NCBI RefSeq assembly: GCF_029504575.1
Contig: NZ_JAQFII010000001.1
Span: 5,959,001 to 6,023,000 of the forward strand
DNA from: Streptomyces sp. SPB162
GTDB taxonomy: Bacteria; Actinomycetota; Actinomycetes; Streptomycetales; Streptomycetaceae
DNA: 64,000 nt
Direction: 5' to 3'
This document shows, in pieces, positions 6,778-14,838 of this stretch. The translations under genes and the position numbers were made by a program. The notes under the pieces are model-generated. The model worked only from the letters and a program-made list of their open reading frames with translations, was not told the origin of the DNA and searched no databases. Each line of letters begins with the position of its first letter. Positions within the stretch are counted from its first letter, which is position 1.

Positions 6778-9039
6778 ATGCGGATCGCGGTCATCGGCGG
6801 CGGCCCCGGGGGCCTGTACGCGGCCGCCCTGCTCAAGCGCCTCGATCCCACGCGCGCCATCACCGTCTGGGAACGCGGCGCCCCCGACGACACCTTCGGG
6901 TTCGGCGTCGTGCTGTCCGACGAGACCCTCGGCGGCATCGAGCACGCGGACCCGGTCGTCTACCGCGCCCTGCAAGCCGAGTTCACCCGCTGGGACGACA
7001 TCGACGTGCACTTCCGCGGCGAGGTGATCACGTCCGGCGGTCACGGCTTCGCCGCCCTCGACCGCCGCCGGCTGCTGACGATCCTGCACCAGCGTTGCCG
7101 CGACCTCGGCGTCGGGCTGCGGTTGCGCGAGACCGCCCCCACCGCCGCGGAACTCGCCACGAGCCACGACCTCGTCATCGCCGCGGACGGCGCCAACAGC
7201 GCGACCCGCACCGCGCACGCCGAGGTCTTCCGACCGCGGCTGACCGGCCACCGCTGCCGTTACATCTGGCTCGGCACCGACCTGCCCCTGAACGCCTTCC
7301 GCTTCGAGATCGCCGAGACCGAGTACGGCGTCATGCAGGGCCACGCGTACCCGTACCGCGAGGGCGCCGCCACGTTCATCGTCGAGATGCGGGAGGACGT
7401 CTGGCTGCGCGCGGGGTTCGACCGGCTCGACGAGGCGGAGTCGATCGCCCGCTGCGAGAAGCTCTTCGCGGGCTGCCTGGAAGGCCACACGCTGACCGGC
7501 AACCGCTCGCGCTGGGGCGCGTTCACGACCGTCGTCAACGAGCGGTGGTGGCACGGGCGGACCGTGCTGCTCGGCGACGCCGCCCACACCGCGCACTTCT
7601 CCATCGGCTCCGGCACCAAACTCGCCATGGAGGACGCGCTCGCGCTCGCCGCCTGCCTGCAGGAGCGGCCGGACGTGCCGTCCGCGCTGACGGCGTACGA
7701 GACCGAGCGCAGGCCCGTCGTCGAGAGCACCCAGCGCGCGGCCCGCGCCAGCCTCGAATGGTTCGAACAGGTCGCGCAGTACACCGGGCAGCCGCCGCTG
7801 CAGTTCGCCTTCAACCTCCTCACCCGCAGCCGCCGCGTCACCCACGACAACCTGCGGCTGCGCGACCGCGGCTTCACCGACGCCGTGGAACGGGACTTCG
7901 GCACCGAGCCCGCCACCCCGCCGATGTTCACTCCCTTCCGGCTCGGCGGGCTGACGCTGCGCAACCGCGTCGTCGTCTCGCCGATGGACATGTACTCGGC
8001 CGTGGACGGCACGCCCGGCGACTTCCACCTCGTGCACCTGGGCGCGCGGGCCCTCGGTGGTGCGGGACTCGTCATGACCGAGATGGTGTGCGTCAGTCCG
8101 CAGGGCCGCATCACCCCCGGCTGCGCCGGCCTCTACACCGACGAGCACGAGACGGCCTGGCGGCGGGTCACCGCCTTCGCCCACGCGCAGTCGTCCGCCG
8201 CCATCGGCCTGCAACTCGGCCACAGCGGACGCAAGGGCTCCACGCGCCTCATGTGGGAGGGCATCGACGAGCCGCTCCCGGACGGGAACTGGCCGCTCGT
8301 CGCACCCTCCCCGCTGTCGTACCGGCCGGGCGTCAACCAGGTGCCGGCCGCGCTCGACGCGGCCGGCCTCGCCGCGATCCGCGAGCAGTTCACGCAAGCC
8401 GCGGCGCGGGGCGCCCGTGCGGGCTTCGACCTGCTCGAACTGCACTGCGCACACGGCTATCTGCTCTCGTCCTTCCTCTCCCCGCTCACCAACCACCGCG
8501 CCGACGCCTACGGCGGCGACCTCGACGGGCGGCTCCGCTACCCGCTGGAGGTCTTCGACGCGGTCCGCGCCGTCTGGCCGCGCGACCGCCCGATGACCGT
8601 CCGCATCTCCGCCACGGACTGGGCGCCCGGCGGCACCACCGAGGACGACGCCGTCGCCATCGCCCGCGCCTTCGCCGCCCACGGGGCCGACGCCATCGAC
8701 GTCTCGACGGGGCAGGTCGTCGCGGACGAGCGTCCCGCGTACGGCCGCTCGTACCAGACCCCGTACGCCGACCGCATCCGCAACGAACTCGGCGTCCCCG
8801 TCATCGCCGTCGGCGCGATCTCCTCGTGGGACGACGTGAACTCCCTCCTGCTGGCCGGCCGCACCGACCTGTGCGCGCTGGCGCGCCCCCACCTCCACGA
8901 CCCGAACTGGACCCTGCACGCCGCCGCCGATCAGGAGTACAGCGGCCTGGCCGCGATCTGGCCCCGCCAGTACACGGCGGGCAGCCGCCGTCCCCCGACC
9001 GGCCGAACGGACGCCCCGAAGCCCCGGCTGACGCTCTAG
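6778..9039 (+). CDS. bifunctional aryl-CoA monooxygenase/OYE-type reductase (2-aminobenzoyl-CoA or salicylyl-CoA type)
   Basis: A 753-residue fusion. Residues 1-~375 are a flavin aromatic hydroxylase: GGGPGGLYAAALLKR FAD-binding motif at the N-terminus, DG-type motif in VIAADGANSATR, and LLGDAAHTAHFSIGSG with the GD motif. Residues ~380-735 are an FMN-dependent Old Yellow Enzyme-like barrel, starting FTPFRLGGLTLRNRVVVSPM and containing LQLGHSGRKGS and LHCAHGYLLSSFLSPLTNHR. This architecture is that of 2-aminobenzoyl-CoA monooxygenase/reductase and of proteins annotated as salicylyl-CoA 5-hydroxylase/oxidoreductase. It probably hydroxylates an aryl-CoA at C5 and reduces the ring. The aryl-CoA ligase at 11.5 kb and RidA at 14.4 kb support anthranilate as substrate, but salicylate cannot be excluded. 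It is translated right behind the enoyl-CoA hydratase. Confidence 0.9.
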   Translation: MRIAVIGGGPGGLYAAALLKRLDPTRAITVWERGAPDDTFGFGVVLSDETLGGIEHADPVVYRALQAEFTRWDDIDVHFRGEVITSGGHGFAALDRRRLLTILHQRCRDLGVGLRLRETAPTAAELATSHDLVIAADGANSATRTAHAEVFRPRLTGHRCRYIWLGTDLPLNAFRFEIAETEYGVMQGHAYPYREGAATFIVEMREDVWLRAGFDRLDEAESIARCEKLFAGCLEGHTLTGNRSRWGAFTTVVNERWWHGRTVLLGDAAHTAHFSIGSGTKLAMEDALALAACLQERPDVPSALTAYETERRPVVESTQRAARASLEWFEQVAQYTGQPPLQFAFNLLTRSRRVTHDNLRLRDRGFTDAVERDFGTEPATPPMFTPFRLGGLTLRNRVVVSPMDMYSAVDGTPGDFHLVHLGARALGGAGLVMTEMVCVSPQGRITPGCAGLYTDEHETAWRRVTAFAHAQSSAAIGLQLGHSGRKGSTRLMWEGIDEPLPDGNWPLVAPSPLSYRPGVNQVPAALDAAGLAAIREQFTQAAARGARAGFDLLELHCAHGYLLSSFLSPLTNHRADAYGGDLDGRLRYPLEVFDAVRAVWPRDRPMTVRISATDWAPGGTTEDDAVAIARAFAAHGADAIDVSTGQVVADERPAYGRSYQTPYADRIRNELGVPVIAVGAISSWDDVNSLLLAGRTDLCALARPHLHDPNWTLHAAADQEYSGLAAIWPRQYTAGSRRPPTGRTDAPKPRLTL

Positions 9040-9422
9040 GCCGTGTCTGACACATCCGGCCTGGCCCGGGACGCCTGGCACGCGCGCTCTCCCCCAGCTA
9101 CCGCTGGGAGGGGCCCCCAGTTGTCGGGCCCGCCCCAGTACGTCCAGTACAGGGGCGACCCCCCGCCGTGCGACTGCACGGCGGAGGGTCGTCCTCGTAC
9201 CGGGCGTACTCGGACGACTCCGACAACGCAGCGAGGTACCGTGCCGGGCGTCGCGAACCGGTGAACCTTTCCGGCCAGAGCACTAGAGGTGCTGAACACG
9301 AGAGGCCGGGGCCGTCCGGGTGGATTTGCCGCGTGGTGACGGCGGGTGCCGGGTCGGGGCAGGGTGCGATGGGTGATCTTGGCGTCGCAAGATCCCCTCG
9401 CTTTTGGAAGAGGCATCCCGTC
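9040..9422. repeat. 383-bp intergenic region with Streptomyces-type palindromic repeats
   Basis: No gene is visible. Two strong hairpins stand out: CCCAGC-tacc-GCTGGG at about 9096-9111, inside a C/G run that looks like the short interspersed palindromes common in streptomycete intergenic DNA, and a near-perfect hairpin at 9155-9195 (arms CGCCGTGC and GCACGGCG with flanking GACCC/GGGTC). The second could also terminate the monooxygenase operon. The rest presumably holds the promoter of the serine hydrolase. Confidence 0.5.
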
Positions 9423-10649
9423 ATGCGTCGTGCCCCCACCCGCCGACTCGTCACCGCCCTCCTCGCCCTCTCCACGCTGGTCCCTCTCTCTCTGACCTCG
9501 TCCGCGGCCCAGGCCGCCCCGCCGAGAACCGCGTTCACCGCCGTCGACCCGTACGCCGTCGACCCGCGCGCCGACGACTGCCCGCCCGATGGTCTGGATC
9601 CCGCGCTCGTGGCCCGCCTCGACAAGGCGATCGAGGCCACCCGCAAGGAAGCCGGCGTCCCCGGCGTGACCGTCGGTCTGTGGCTGCCCGGCCGGGGCAG
9701 CTACATCCGGTCGACGGGAGTGGCCGACAAGAAGACCCGGGCGCCGATGACGCCCGACCTCAACATGCGGATCGGCAGTGAGACCAAGACCTTCACCGCC
9801 ACCGCCGTCCTGGAGCTGGTCGACCGGGGGCTGGTCCGGCTGGACAAGCCGATCTCCACCTACCTGCACGGCGTACCCGACGGCGAGCACATCACCGTCC
9901 GCCAGATGCTGGAGATGCGCAGCGGCCTGTTCTCGTACACGTTCGACCAGGACTTCGTCCACGACCTGCTCAGCGACCCGACGCGCCAATTCACCCCGAA
10001 GGAACTGCTGGCGTACGCGTTCCGTCACCCGAACGTCTTCGCCCCGGGTACGCAGTTCCAGTACTCCAACACGAACTACATCCTGCTCGGCCTGCTCGTG
10101 GAGAAGCTGGGCAAGATGCCGCTCGCCGAGTTCATCCGGCGGTACGTCACCGGTCCGGCCCACATGGAGCACACGCTGCTCCCGAAGGGCGCCGAGTTCC
10201 CGTCGCCGCACGCGCACGGGTACACGAACCAGACGCTGACCGGTGCGGTCGCCGACACGACGGACTGGAACCCCAGCTGGGGCTGGGCGGCCGGCGCGAT
10301 GGTGTCCACCCTGCAGGACCTGCGCAAGTGGGCCAAGGTCGTCGCCACCGGTGAGTTGCTGTCCCCGGCCACCCAGGCTCAGCGGGAGAAGTTCATCCCG
10401 GTACCGAACTTCGACGGTGCCGGGTACGGCCTCGGCCTGTTCACCACCCACGGCTGGGTCGGGCACAACGGCTCGCTGCCGGGCTACGAGAGCGTGACGA
10501 TGTACCTGCCGGAGCAGAAGGCCACCATGGTGATCCTGCTCAACACCGACATCCTGCACGACGGTTCCGAGCCGAGCACCCTCATCGCCAAGGCGGTGAC
10601 GTCCATCATCACTCCGAAGAACGTCTACGAGCTGCCGGCCGAGGGCTGA
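9423..10649 (+). CDS. secreted serine hydrolase (class C beta-lactamase/D-Ala-D-Ala carboxypeptidase family)
   Basis: A 408-residue exported serine hydrolase. The N-terminus has a classic signal peptide (RRAPTRR, a hydrophobic stretch, then AAQAAPP). The active-site set of the family is visible: SxxK as GSETKTF (~residue 118), YxN as YSNTN (~residue 216), and HxG as GHNGSLPGY (~residue 346). It resembles Streptomyces R61-type DD-carboxypeptidases and esterases; whether it acts on peptidoglycan, beta-lactams or esters is not clear. The ATG was chosen because the signal peptide begins there and GGAAGAGG lies upstream. It is flanked by a repeat region and a strong terminator, so it is a stand-alone gene that interrupts the aromatic-CoA locus. 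Confidence 0.9.
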   Translation: MRRAPTRRLVTALLALSTLVPLSLTSSAAQAAPPRTAFTAVDPYAVDPRADDCPPDGLDPALVARLDKAIEATRKEAGVPGVTVGLWLPGRGSYIRSTGVADKKTRAPMTPDLNMRIGSETKTFTATAVLELVDRGLVRLDKPISTYLHGVPDGEHITVRQMLEMRSGLFSYTFDQDFVHDLLSDPTRQFTPKELLAYAFRHPNVFAPGTQFQYSNTNYILLGLLVEKLGKMPLAEFIRRYVTGPAHMEHTLLPKGAEFPSPHAHGYTNQTLTGAVADTTDWNPSWGWAAGAMVSTLQDLRKWAKVVATGELLSPATQAQREKFIPVPNFDGAGYGLGLFTTHGWVGHNGSLPGYESVTMYLPEQKATMVILLNTDILHDGSEPSTLIAKAVTSIITPKNVYELPAEG

Positions 10650-10676
10650 CCCCGGCCGCACCGTCCGTCGTCACGA

Positions 10677-10719
10677 CCGAGCGCGGTACCCGGCCTCTCC
10701 GGACGGGTACCGCGCTCGG
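10677..10719. terminator. bidirectional terminator between convergent genes
   Basis: A perfect 16-bp inverted repeat (CCGAGCGCGGTACCCG and its complement) with an 11-base loop sits between the serine hydrolase and the convergent PaaX-family gene. It has no U-tract, as is usual in streptomycetes. Confidence 0.85.
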
Positions 10720-10723
10720 CCGT

Positions 10724-11545
10724 TCACGCGGGCCCGGCCGCCTCGCGGACGAAGGCCGCGCCCGGTTCATGCAGCCGTTTGCGGAGGTCGGTGAAGACCT
10801 GGGACGCGCGGGCGCCCGGCCAGTCGGGCGGCAGCAGCGGGGCGGGGAGGCCCGGGTCGGCGTAGGGGAGGTGGCGCCAGGAGTCGAGGGCGCGGAGGTA
10901 GTCGGGGAAGGCGTCGCCCGGCGGCACGTCCTGGCGGCGGGACCAGCGGCGGAGCACCGGCTCCTGGGCGTCGAGGAAGGTGCGGTGCAGGGCGGCGATG
11001 GCGTCGAGGTCCCACCAGCGGCGGACGGCGGTGGCGGTCGGTTCGAAGCCGCGGTGCGTGCCGTGGAAGAGGTCCACGTAGGGGTCGAGCTCGAGGCGGC
11101 GCAGGGTGTGCCGGGCCTCCTCCTGGACGTGCGCCGGCGCTATCCAGACGCCGGGCGCGGCGCTGCCGAAGCCGAGCCGGGCCAGCCGGGAGCGCAGCAG
11201 GTGCCGCTTGTGGCGCTCGGTCTCGGGAACGGAGAAGACGGCGAGCACCCAGGAGCCGTCGCCGTCCTCGTCCGCGGGCGCGCCGTAGATACGGCGGTCG
11301 CCGTCGGCGAGGAGCTGGCGGGCGTCGTCGGAGAGCGCGTACGCGGCGGCGCCGCCGACGCGGTCGGGGACCAGCAGTTCGCGCCGCTTGAGCCGGGAGA
11401 CGGCCGAGCGGACCGACTGCGGGTCGACGTCCACCGCGCCCATCAGCCGGATGAGGGTGGCGACCGGTACCCGGCCGTCCATCTCGGCGCGTCCGTAGGC
11501 GCCGAAGAAGGTCACGATCAGCGAACTGGGGGTGTGGTCGGTCAC
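10724..11545 (-). CDS. PaaX family transcriptional regulator
   Basis: A 273-residue regulator of the PaaX family, whose known members sense aryl-CoA thioesters such as phenylacetyl-CoA and repress aromatic-acid catabolism. Seen: a winged-helix N-terminus (SSLIVTFFGAYGR, PVATLIRLMGAVDVDPQSVRSAVSRLKRRELL) at ~residues 8-60, then WVLAVFSVPETERHKRHLLRSRLARLGFG, and the C-terminal PaaX region with RRWWDLDAI. The start is a GTG four bases after the stop of the aryl-CoA ligase gene, so ligase and regulator are cotranscribed, giving a thioester-responsive loop. A shared palindrome (5871 and 13220) is a plausible operator. The ligand is inferred to be the product of the neighbouring ligase. Confidence 0.9.
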   Translation of the reverse strand: MTDHTPSSLIVTFFGAYGRAEMDGRVPVATLIRLMGAVDVDPQSVRSAVSRLKRRELLVPDRVGGAAAYALSDDARQLLADGDRRIYGAPADEDGDGSWVLAVFSVPETERHKRHLLRSRLARLGFGSAAPGVWIAPAHVQEEARHTLRRLELDPYVDLFHGTHRGFEPTATAVRRWWDLDAIAALHRTFLDAQEPVLRRWSRRQDVPPGDAFPDYLRALDSWRHLPYADPGLPAPLLPPDWPGARASQVFTDLRKRLHEPGAAFVREAAGPA

Positions 11546-11549
11546 CTGA

Positions 11550-13163
11550 TCATTTTAGGTCGCGCAGCCGGAAGCGCTGGAGTTTCCCGGTGGGGGTGCG
11601 GGGCAGCGCGTCCAGGAAGACGATGTCGCGCGGGCACTTGTAGGGCACGATCACGCCCTTCGTGAAGTCGCGCAGGGCGCCCACCGTGGCCGCGTCGCGC
11701 GGTACGCCGTCGCGCAGGACGACGTAGGCCCGGACGATCTGGCCGCGCTCCTCGTCCTCGACGCCGATGACGGCCGCCTCGCTGACGTCCGGGTGGCGCA
11801 GCAGCGCCTCCTCGACCTCCGGTCCCGCGATGTTGTAGCCCGCCGAGATGATCATGTCGTCGGCGCGGGCGACATAGCGGAAGTAGCCGTCGGGTTCGCG
11901 GACGTAGGTGTCGCCGGTGAGGTTCCAGCCCTCCCGCACGTACCCGGTCTGGCGCTCGTCGGCGAGGTACCGGCAGCCGGTCGGGCCGCGCACCGCGAGC
12001 AGCCCCGGCTCGCCGTCGGGGAGCGGCTCGCCCGCGGTGTCGACGATCCGCGCGCGGTAGCCGGGCACCGGAAGGCCGGTGGTGCCGGGGCGGATGGCGT
12101 CGTCGGCGGCGGAGATGAAGATGTGCAGCAGCTCGGTGGCGCCGATGCCGTTGATGATGCGCAGCCCCGTGCGGTCGTACCAGGCCTGCCAGGTCGCGGC
12201 GGGCAGGTTCTCGCCCGCCGAAACGCATCGCCGCAGCGACGAGACGTCGTACGGAACGCTGTCGTCGTCGAGGTGGCCGAGCATCGCGCGGTACGCGGTC
12301 GGCGCCGTGAACAGCACGCTCACCCGGTGCCGGGCGACGGCCGCCAGCAACTGCCCGGGACCCGCCTGCTCCAGTAGCACACTGGACGCCCCGACCCGCA
12401 TCGGAAAGATCACCAGCCCGCCGAGGCCGAAGGTGAAGCCGAGCGGCGGGCTGCCCGCGAAGACGTCGTCGGCGCGCGGGCGCAGCACCTCGGCGGAGAA
12501 CGTGTCGGCGATGGCCAGGACGTCGCGGTGGAAGTGCATACAGCCCTTGGGGCGGCCGGTGGTCCCCGAGGTGAAGGCGATGAGCGCGACGTCGTCGGCC
12601 GAGGTGGCGACGTCGGGGAAGCGGTCCGGCTTGGCGGCCGCCCGTCGCAGCAGGTCCTCGGGCGCCTCGCCGCCGTACGTGGTGATCCGCAGGTCCGGGA
12701 TCCCGGCCGTGGCCAGGTCGTCCACCGACCGCAGATCGCACAGCGCGTGCCGGACGGCAGCGATGTCGCAGATCGTCGCGAGCTCGCCGGAGCGCTGCGC
12801 GGCCAGCACGGTCACGGCCACCGCGCCCGCCTTGAGCACCGCGAACCAGCACGCCACCAGCCAGGGGGTGGACGGCCCGCGCAGCAGGACCCGGTTGCCG
12901 GGCCGCACCCCGAGGTCGTCCGCCAGGACGTGCGCGATGCGGCCGGCGGCGGCGTCCAGATCGCCGTAGGACCAGACCTCGCCGCCGGGGGTGCGCAGGC
13001 AGGGGGTGTCGGGGCTGCCGCCGGCCAGCAGTTCGGCCGCGCAGTTGAGCCGGTCGGGGTACTGCAGCGCAGGCAGCTCGAAGGCGAGTTCCGGCCACTG
13101 GTCACGCGGTGGGAGGTGGTCGCGCGCGAAGGTGTCCACGTGGGCGGAGGGCAGCAGGTCCAT
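11550..13163 (-). CDS. benzoate-CoA ligase family protein (probable 2-aminobenzoate/salicylate-CoA ligase)
   Basis: A 537-residue adenylate-forming enzyme that activates an aromatic acid to its CoA thioester with ATP. Seen: the P-loop-like core motif FTSGTTGRPKGCMHFHRD (~residues 175-192), the GIGATELLHIF motif (A5), WNLTGDTYVREPDGYFRYVARADDMI (A7-A8), and PTGKLQRFRLRDL with the catalytic lysine (A10). The family includes benzoate- and 2-aminobenzoate-CoA ligases; substrate assignment rests on the neighbouring monooxygenase/reductase. The ATG has AAGGCGG upstream. It is divergent from the acyl-CoA dehydrogenase gene (98-base gap with a candidate operator) and is followed after four bases by paaX. 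Confidence 0.9.
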   Translation of the reverse strand: MDLLPSAHVDTFARDHLPPRDQWPELAFELPALQYPDRLNCAAELLAGGSPDTPCLRTPGGEVWSYGDLDAAAGRIAHVLADDLGVRPGNRVLLRGPSTPWLVACWFAVLKAGAVAVTVLAAQRSGELATICDIAAVRHALCDLRSVDDLATAGIPDLRITTYGGEAPEDLLRRAAAKPDRFPDVATSADDVALIAFTSGTTGRPKGCMHFHRDVLAIADTFSAEVLRPRADDVFAGSPPLGFTFGLGGLVIFPMRVGASSVLLEQAGPGQLLAAVARHRVSVLFTAPTAYRAMLGHLDDDSVPYDVSSLRRCVSAGENLPAATWQAWYDRTGLRIINGIGATELLHIFISAADDAIRPGTTGLPVPGYRARIVDTAGEPLPDGEPGLLAVRGPTGCRYLADERQTGYVREGWNLTGDTYVREPDGYFRYVARADDMIISAGYNIAGPEVEEALLRHPDVSEAAVIGVEDEERGQIVRAYVVLRDGVPRDAATVGALRDFTKGVIVPYKCPRDIVFLDALPRTPTGKLQRFRLRDLK

Positions 13164-13219
13164 GGCGGTACCGCCTTCGTTGGCACCTGAGAGCGAACGA
13201 ATGAAGCGTAACGTGTTGC

Positions 13220-13231
13220 TGACGACAGTCA
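13220..13231. promoter_or_regulatory. palindrome TGACGACAGTCA, candidate PaaX-type operator
   Basis: It lies in the 97-base gap between the divergent ligase and acyl-CoA dehydrogenase genes, 30 bases before the chosen ATG of the latter. It differs by one central base from the element at 5871-5882, and is embedded in a larger GTTG...CAAC dyad. Its position argues against starting the dehydrogenase gene at 13201. Confidence 0.5.
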
Positions 13232-13260
13232 ACGGTACGCGATACCGCTTGGAGGCGCCG

Positions 13261-14376
13261 ATGCCCTCGTTCGCTCTCGATCCGGAACAACTGAAGTGGT
13301 GTGCCGAGATCCGCTCCCTCGCGGCGAGCCGGCTGCGGCCGCTGGCCGAGGCGGGTGAACCCGGCTGGGTCAACCGCCCGTTGCTCGCGGAACTGGGCGA
13401 ACTCGGCTTGCTGGAGCGGGTCTTCCCACCCGGCGGCCGGGTCTCGGCGATGGACCTGTGCCTGCTGCGGGAGTCGCTGGCCCGCGAGTGCACCGAGGCC
13501 GAGACCGCGCTCGCGCTGCAGGGTCTGGGCGCGCACCCGGTGCTGCGCAGCGCGGAGCAGGCCGCCCGCTGGATCCCGGAGGTCGCGGCGGGCCGGGCGG
13601 TCGCCGCCTTCGCGCTGACCGAGCCCGCCGCCGGCTCCGACGCGGCGGCGCTGGAGCTGGCCGCCGAGCCGGACGGCCCGGGATGGCGGCTGACCGGCGA
13701 GAAGTGCTGGATCTCCAACGCTCCGCAGGCCGACTTCTACACGGTCTTCGCGCGCACGGCGCCGGACGCCGGGTCGCGCGGGGTGACGGCGTTCCTCGTC
13801 CCCGCCGACCGGCCGGGGCTCTCCGGCGCGCACCTGGACATGCTCTCCCCGCACCCCATCGGACGGCTCGCCTTCGACGGCGTCCCGGTCGGCCCGGACG
13901 ATCTGCTCGGCGAGCCCGGCCGGGGCTTCCGCGTCGCGATGGACACCCTGAACCTGTTCCGGCCCAGCGTCGGCGCGTTCGCCGTCGGTATGGCGCAGGC
14001 CGCGCTCGACGCCGCCACCGAGCACGCGGGCGCGCGCACCGCCTTCGGTGGTCCGCTCAAGGACCTGCAGGCCGTGTCCCACGCGCTCGCCGAGACGGCG
14101 ACCCGCACCGAGGCCGCGCGGCTGCTCGTCTACGCCGCCGCGGAGGCGTACGACAGCGGGGCGCCCGACATCGCCAAGCGGTCGGCGATGGCGAAGCTGT
14201 ACGCGACCGAGACCGCGCAGTTCGCGGTGGACCGGGCGGTACAGATCCACGGCGCCCGCGCCCTGGAACGCGGGCACCTGCTCGAGCACCTCTACCGCGA
14301 AGTGCGGGCGCCGCGTATCTATGAAGGTGCCACCGAGGTCCAGCGCACCATCATCGCGAAGGAGCTGTACCGATGA
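13261..14376 (+). CDS. acyl-CoA dehydrogenase
   Basis: A 371-residue FAD-dependent acyl-CoA dehydrogenase. Seen: AFALTEPAAGSDAAAL (FAD/substrate motif, ~residues 118-133), GEKCWISNA, and the C-terminal IHGARALERGHLLEHLYREVRAPRIYEGATEVQ with the usual R..Y.G..EVQ ending. The catalytic-base position in this tail is occupied by the E of YEGATE, as in the general family. ATG 13261 is preferred over an in-frame ATG at 13201 because GGAGG lies six bases upstream and the intervening DNA holds a palindromic operator-like site. It overlaps the RidA gene by four bases (ATGA). It probably oxidises a ring-derived acyl-CoA in the same pathway as the 5.9-9.0 kb operon. Confidence 0.9.
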   Translation: MPSFALDPEQLKWCAEIRSLAASRLRPLAEAGEPGWVNRPLLAELGELGLLERVFPPGGRVSAMDLCLLRESLARECTEAETALALQGLGAHPVLRSAEQAARWIPEVAAGRAVAAFALTEPAAGSDAAALELAAEPDGPGWRLTGEKCWISNAPQADFYTVFARTAPDAGSRGVTAFLVPADRPGLSGAHLDMLSPHPIGRLAFDGVPVGPDDLLGEPGRGFRVAMDTLNLFRPSVGAFAVGMAQAALDAATEHAGARTAFGGPLKDLQAVSHALAETATRTEAARLLVYAAAEAYDSGAPDIAKRSAMAKLYATETAQFAVDRAVQIHGARALERGHLLEHLYREVRAPRIYEGATEVQRTIIAKELYR

Positions 14377-14771
14377 GCCTGCGGCGCATCAACCCGGGCG
14401 AGCTGTCGCCGCCCACCGGCTTCAGCCACGCCGTCACCGCGACCGGCCGCACGATGGTCTTCCTGGCCGGCCAGACAGCACTCGACCCGGCGGGCAAGGT
14501 CGTCGGCGACACGCTGCCCGCCCAGTTCGAGGTGGCACTCGGCAATCTTCTGGCGGCGCTCGCCGCCGCGGGCGGCGGCCCGGCCGACCTCGCCCGCATC
14601 ACCGTGCACACCACGGATGTCGCCGCCTACCGGGAGCACGCCCCCGAACTGGGGCGGCTGTGGCGGTCGTTGGCGGGCCGCGACTATCCGGCGATGGCGG
14701 TCGTGGGAGTGGTCCGGCTCTGGGACGAGGAGGCGATGGTCGAACTCGACGGGATCGCCGTCCTGTCGTAG
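14373..14771 (+). CDS. RidA family enamine/imine deaminase
   Basis: A 132-residue RidA (YjgF/YER057c/UK114) protein; family members hydrolyse reactive enamines/imines to ketones and ammonia. Seen: the ATGRTMVFLAGQTALDPAGKVVG strand region, LAARITVHTTDVAAYRE-like segment (ARITVHTTD) with the conserved arginine, and the C-terminal VELDGIAVL with the conserved glutamate near residue 124. Translation is coupled to the acyl-CoA dehydrogenase by an ATGA overlap. If the pathway substrate is 2-aminobenzoyl-CoA, the reduced ring intermediate is a conjugated enamine, so a RidA here could release its amino nitrogen. That assignment is inference. Confidence 0.9.
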   Translation: MSLRRINPGELSPPTGFSHAVTATGRTMVFLAGQTALDPAGKVVGDTLPAQFEVALGNLLAALAAAGGGPADLARITVHTTDVAAYREHAPELGRLWRSLAGRDYPAMAVVGVVRLWDEEAMVELDGIAVLS

Positions 14772-14800
14772 CGCGGGGGACCCGGCGCGGAGGTGATCCC

Positions 14801-14838
14801 TTGGCAGCACGTACGCCATGTGACATATTACTGCAGTG
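14801..14838 (+). promoter_or_regulatory. candidate leaderless promoter with ATGTGACAT operator upstream of the dehydrogenase operon
   Basis: TTGGCA (14801-14806) and CATATT (14824-14829) are spaced 17 bases apart, which would place the transcript start at about the GTG at 14836. No Shine-Dalgarno is seen, so the message is probably leaderless. The perfect palindrome ATGTGACAT (14818-14826) lies between the two hexamers. The same 9-mer pattern recurs at 17802, 19801 and 22152. Confidence 0.55.

Noticed and set aside
6772..9081. Long open frames on both strands overlapping the monooxygenase/reductase gene
   Set aside because: Only one frame carries flavin-binding and OYE motifs; the others are Arg/Gly-rich shadows.
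13201..13260. ATG 13201 as the acyl-CoA dehydrogenase start
   Set aside because: It has no good ribosome site and would place the shared palindrome inside the coding sequence; ATG 13261 has GGAGG at the right distance.
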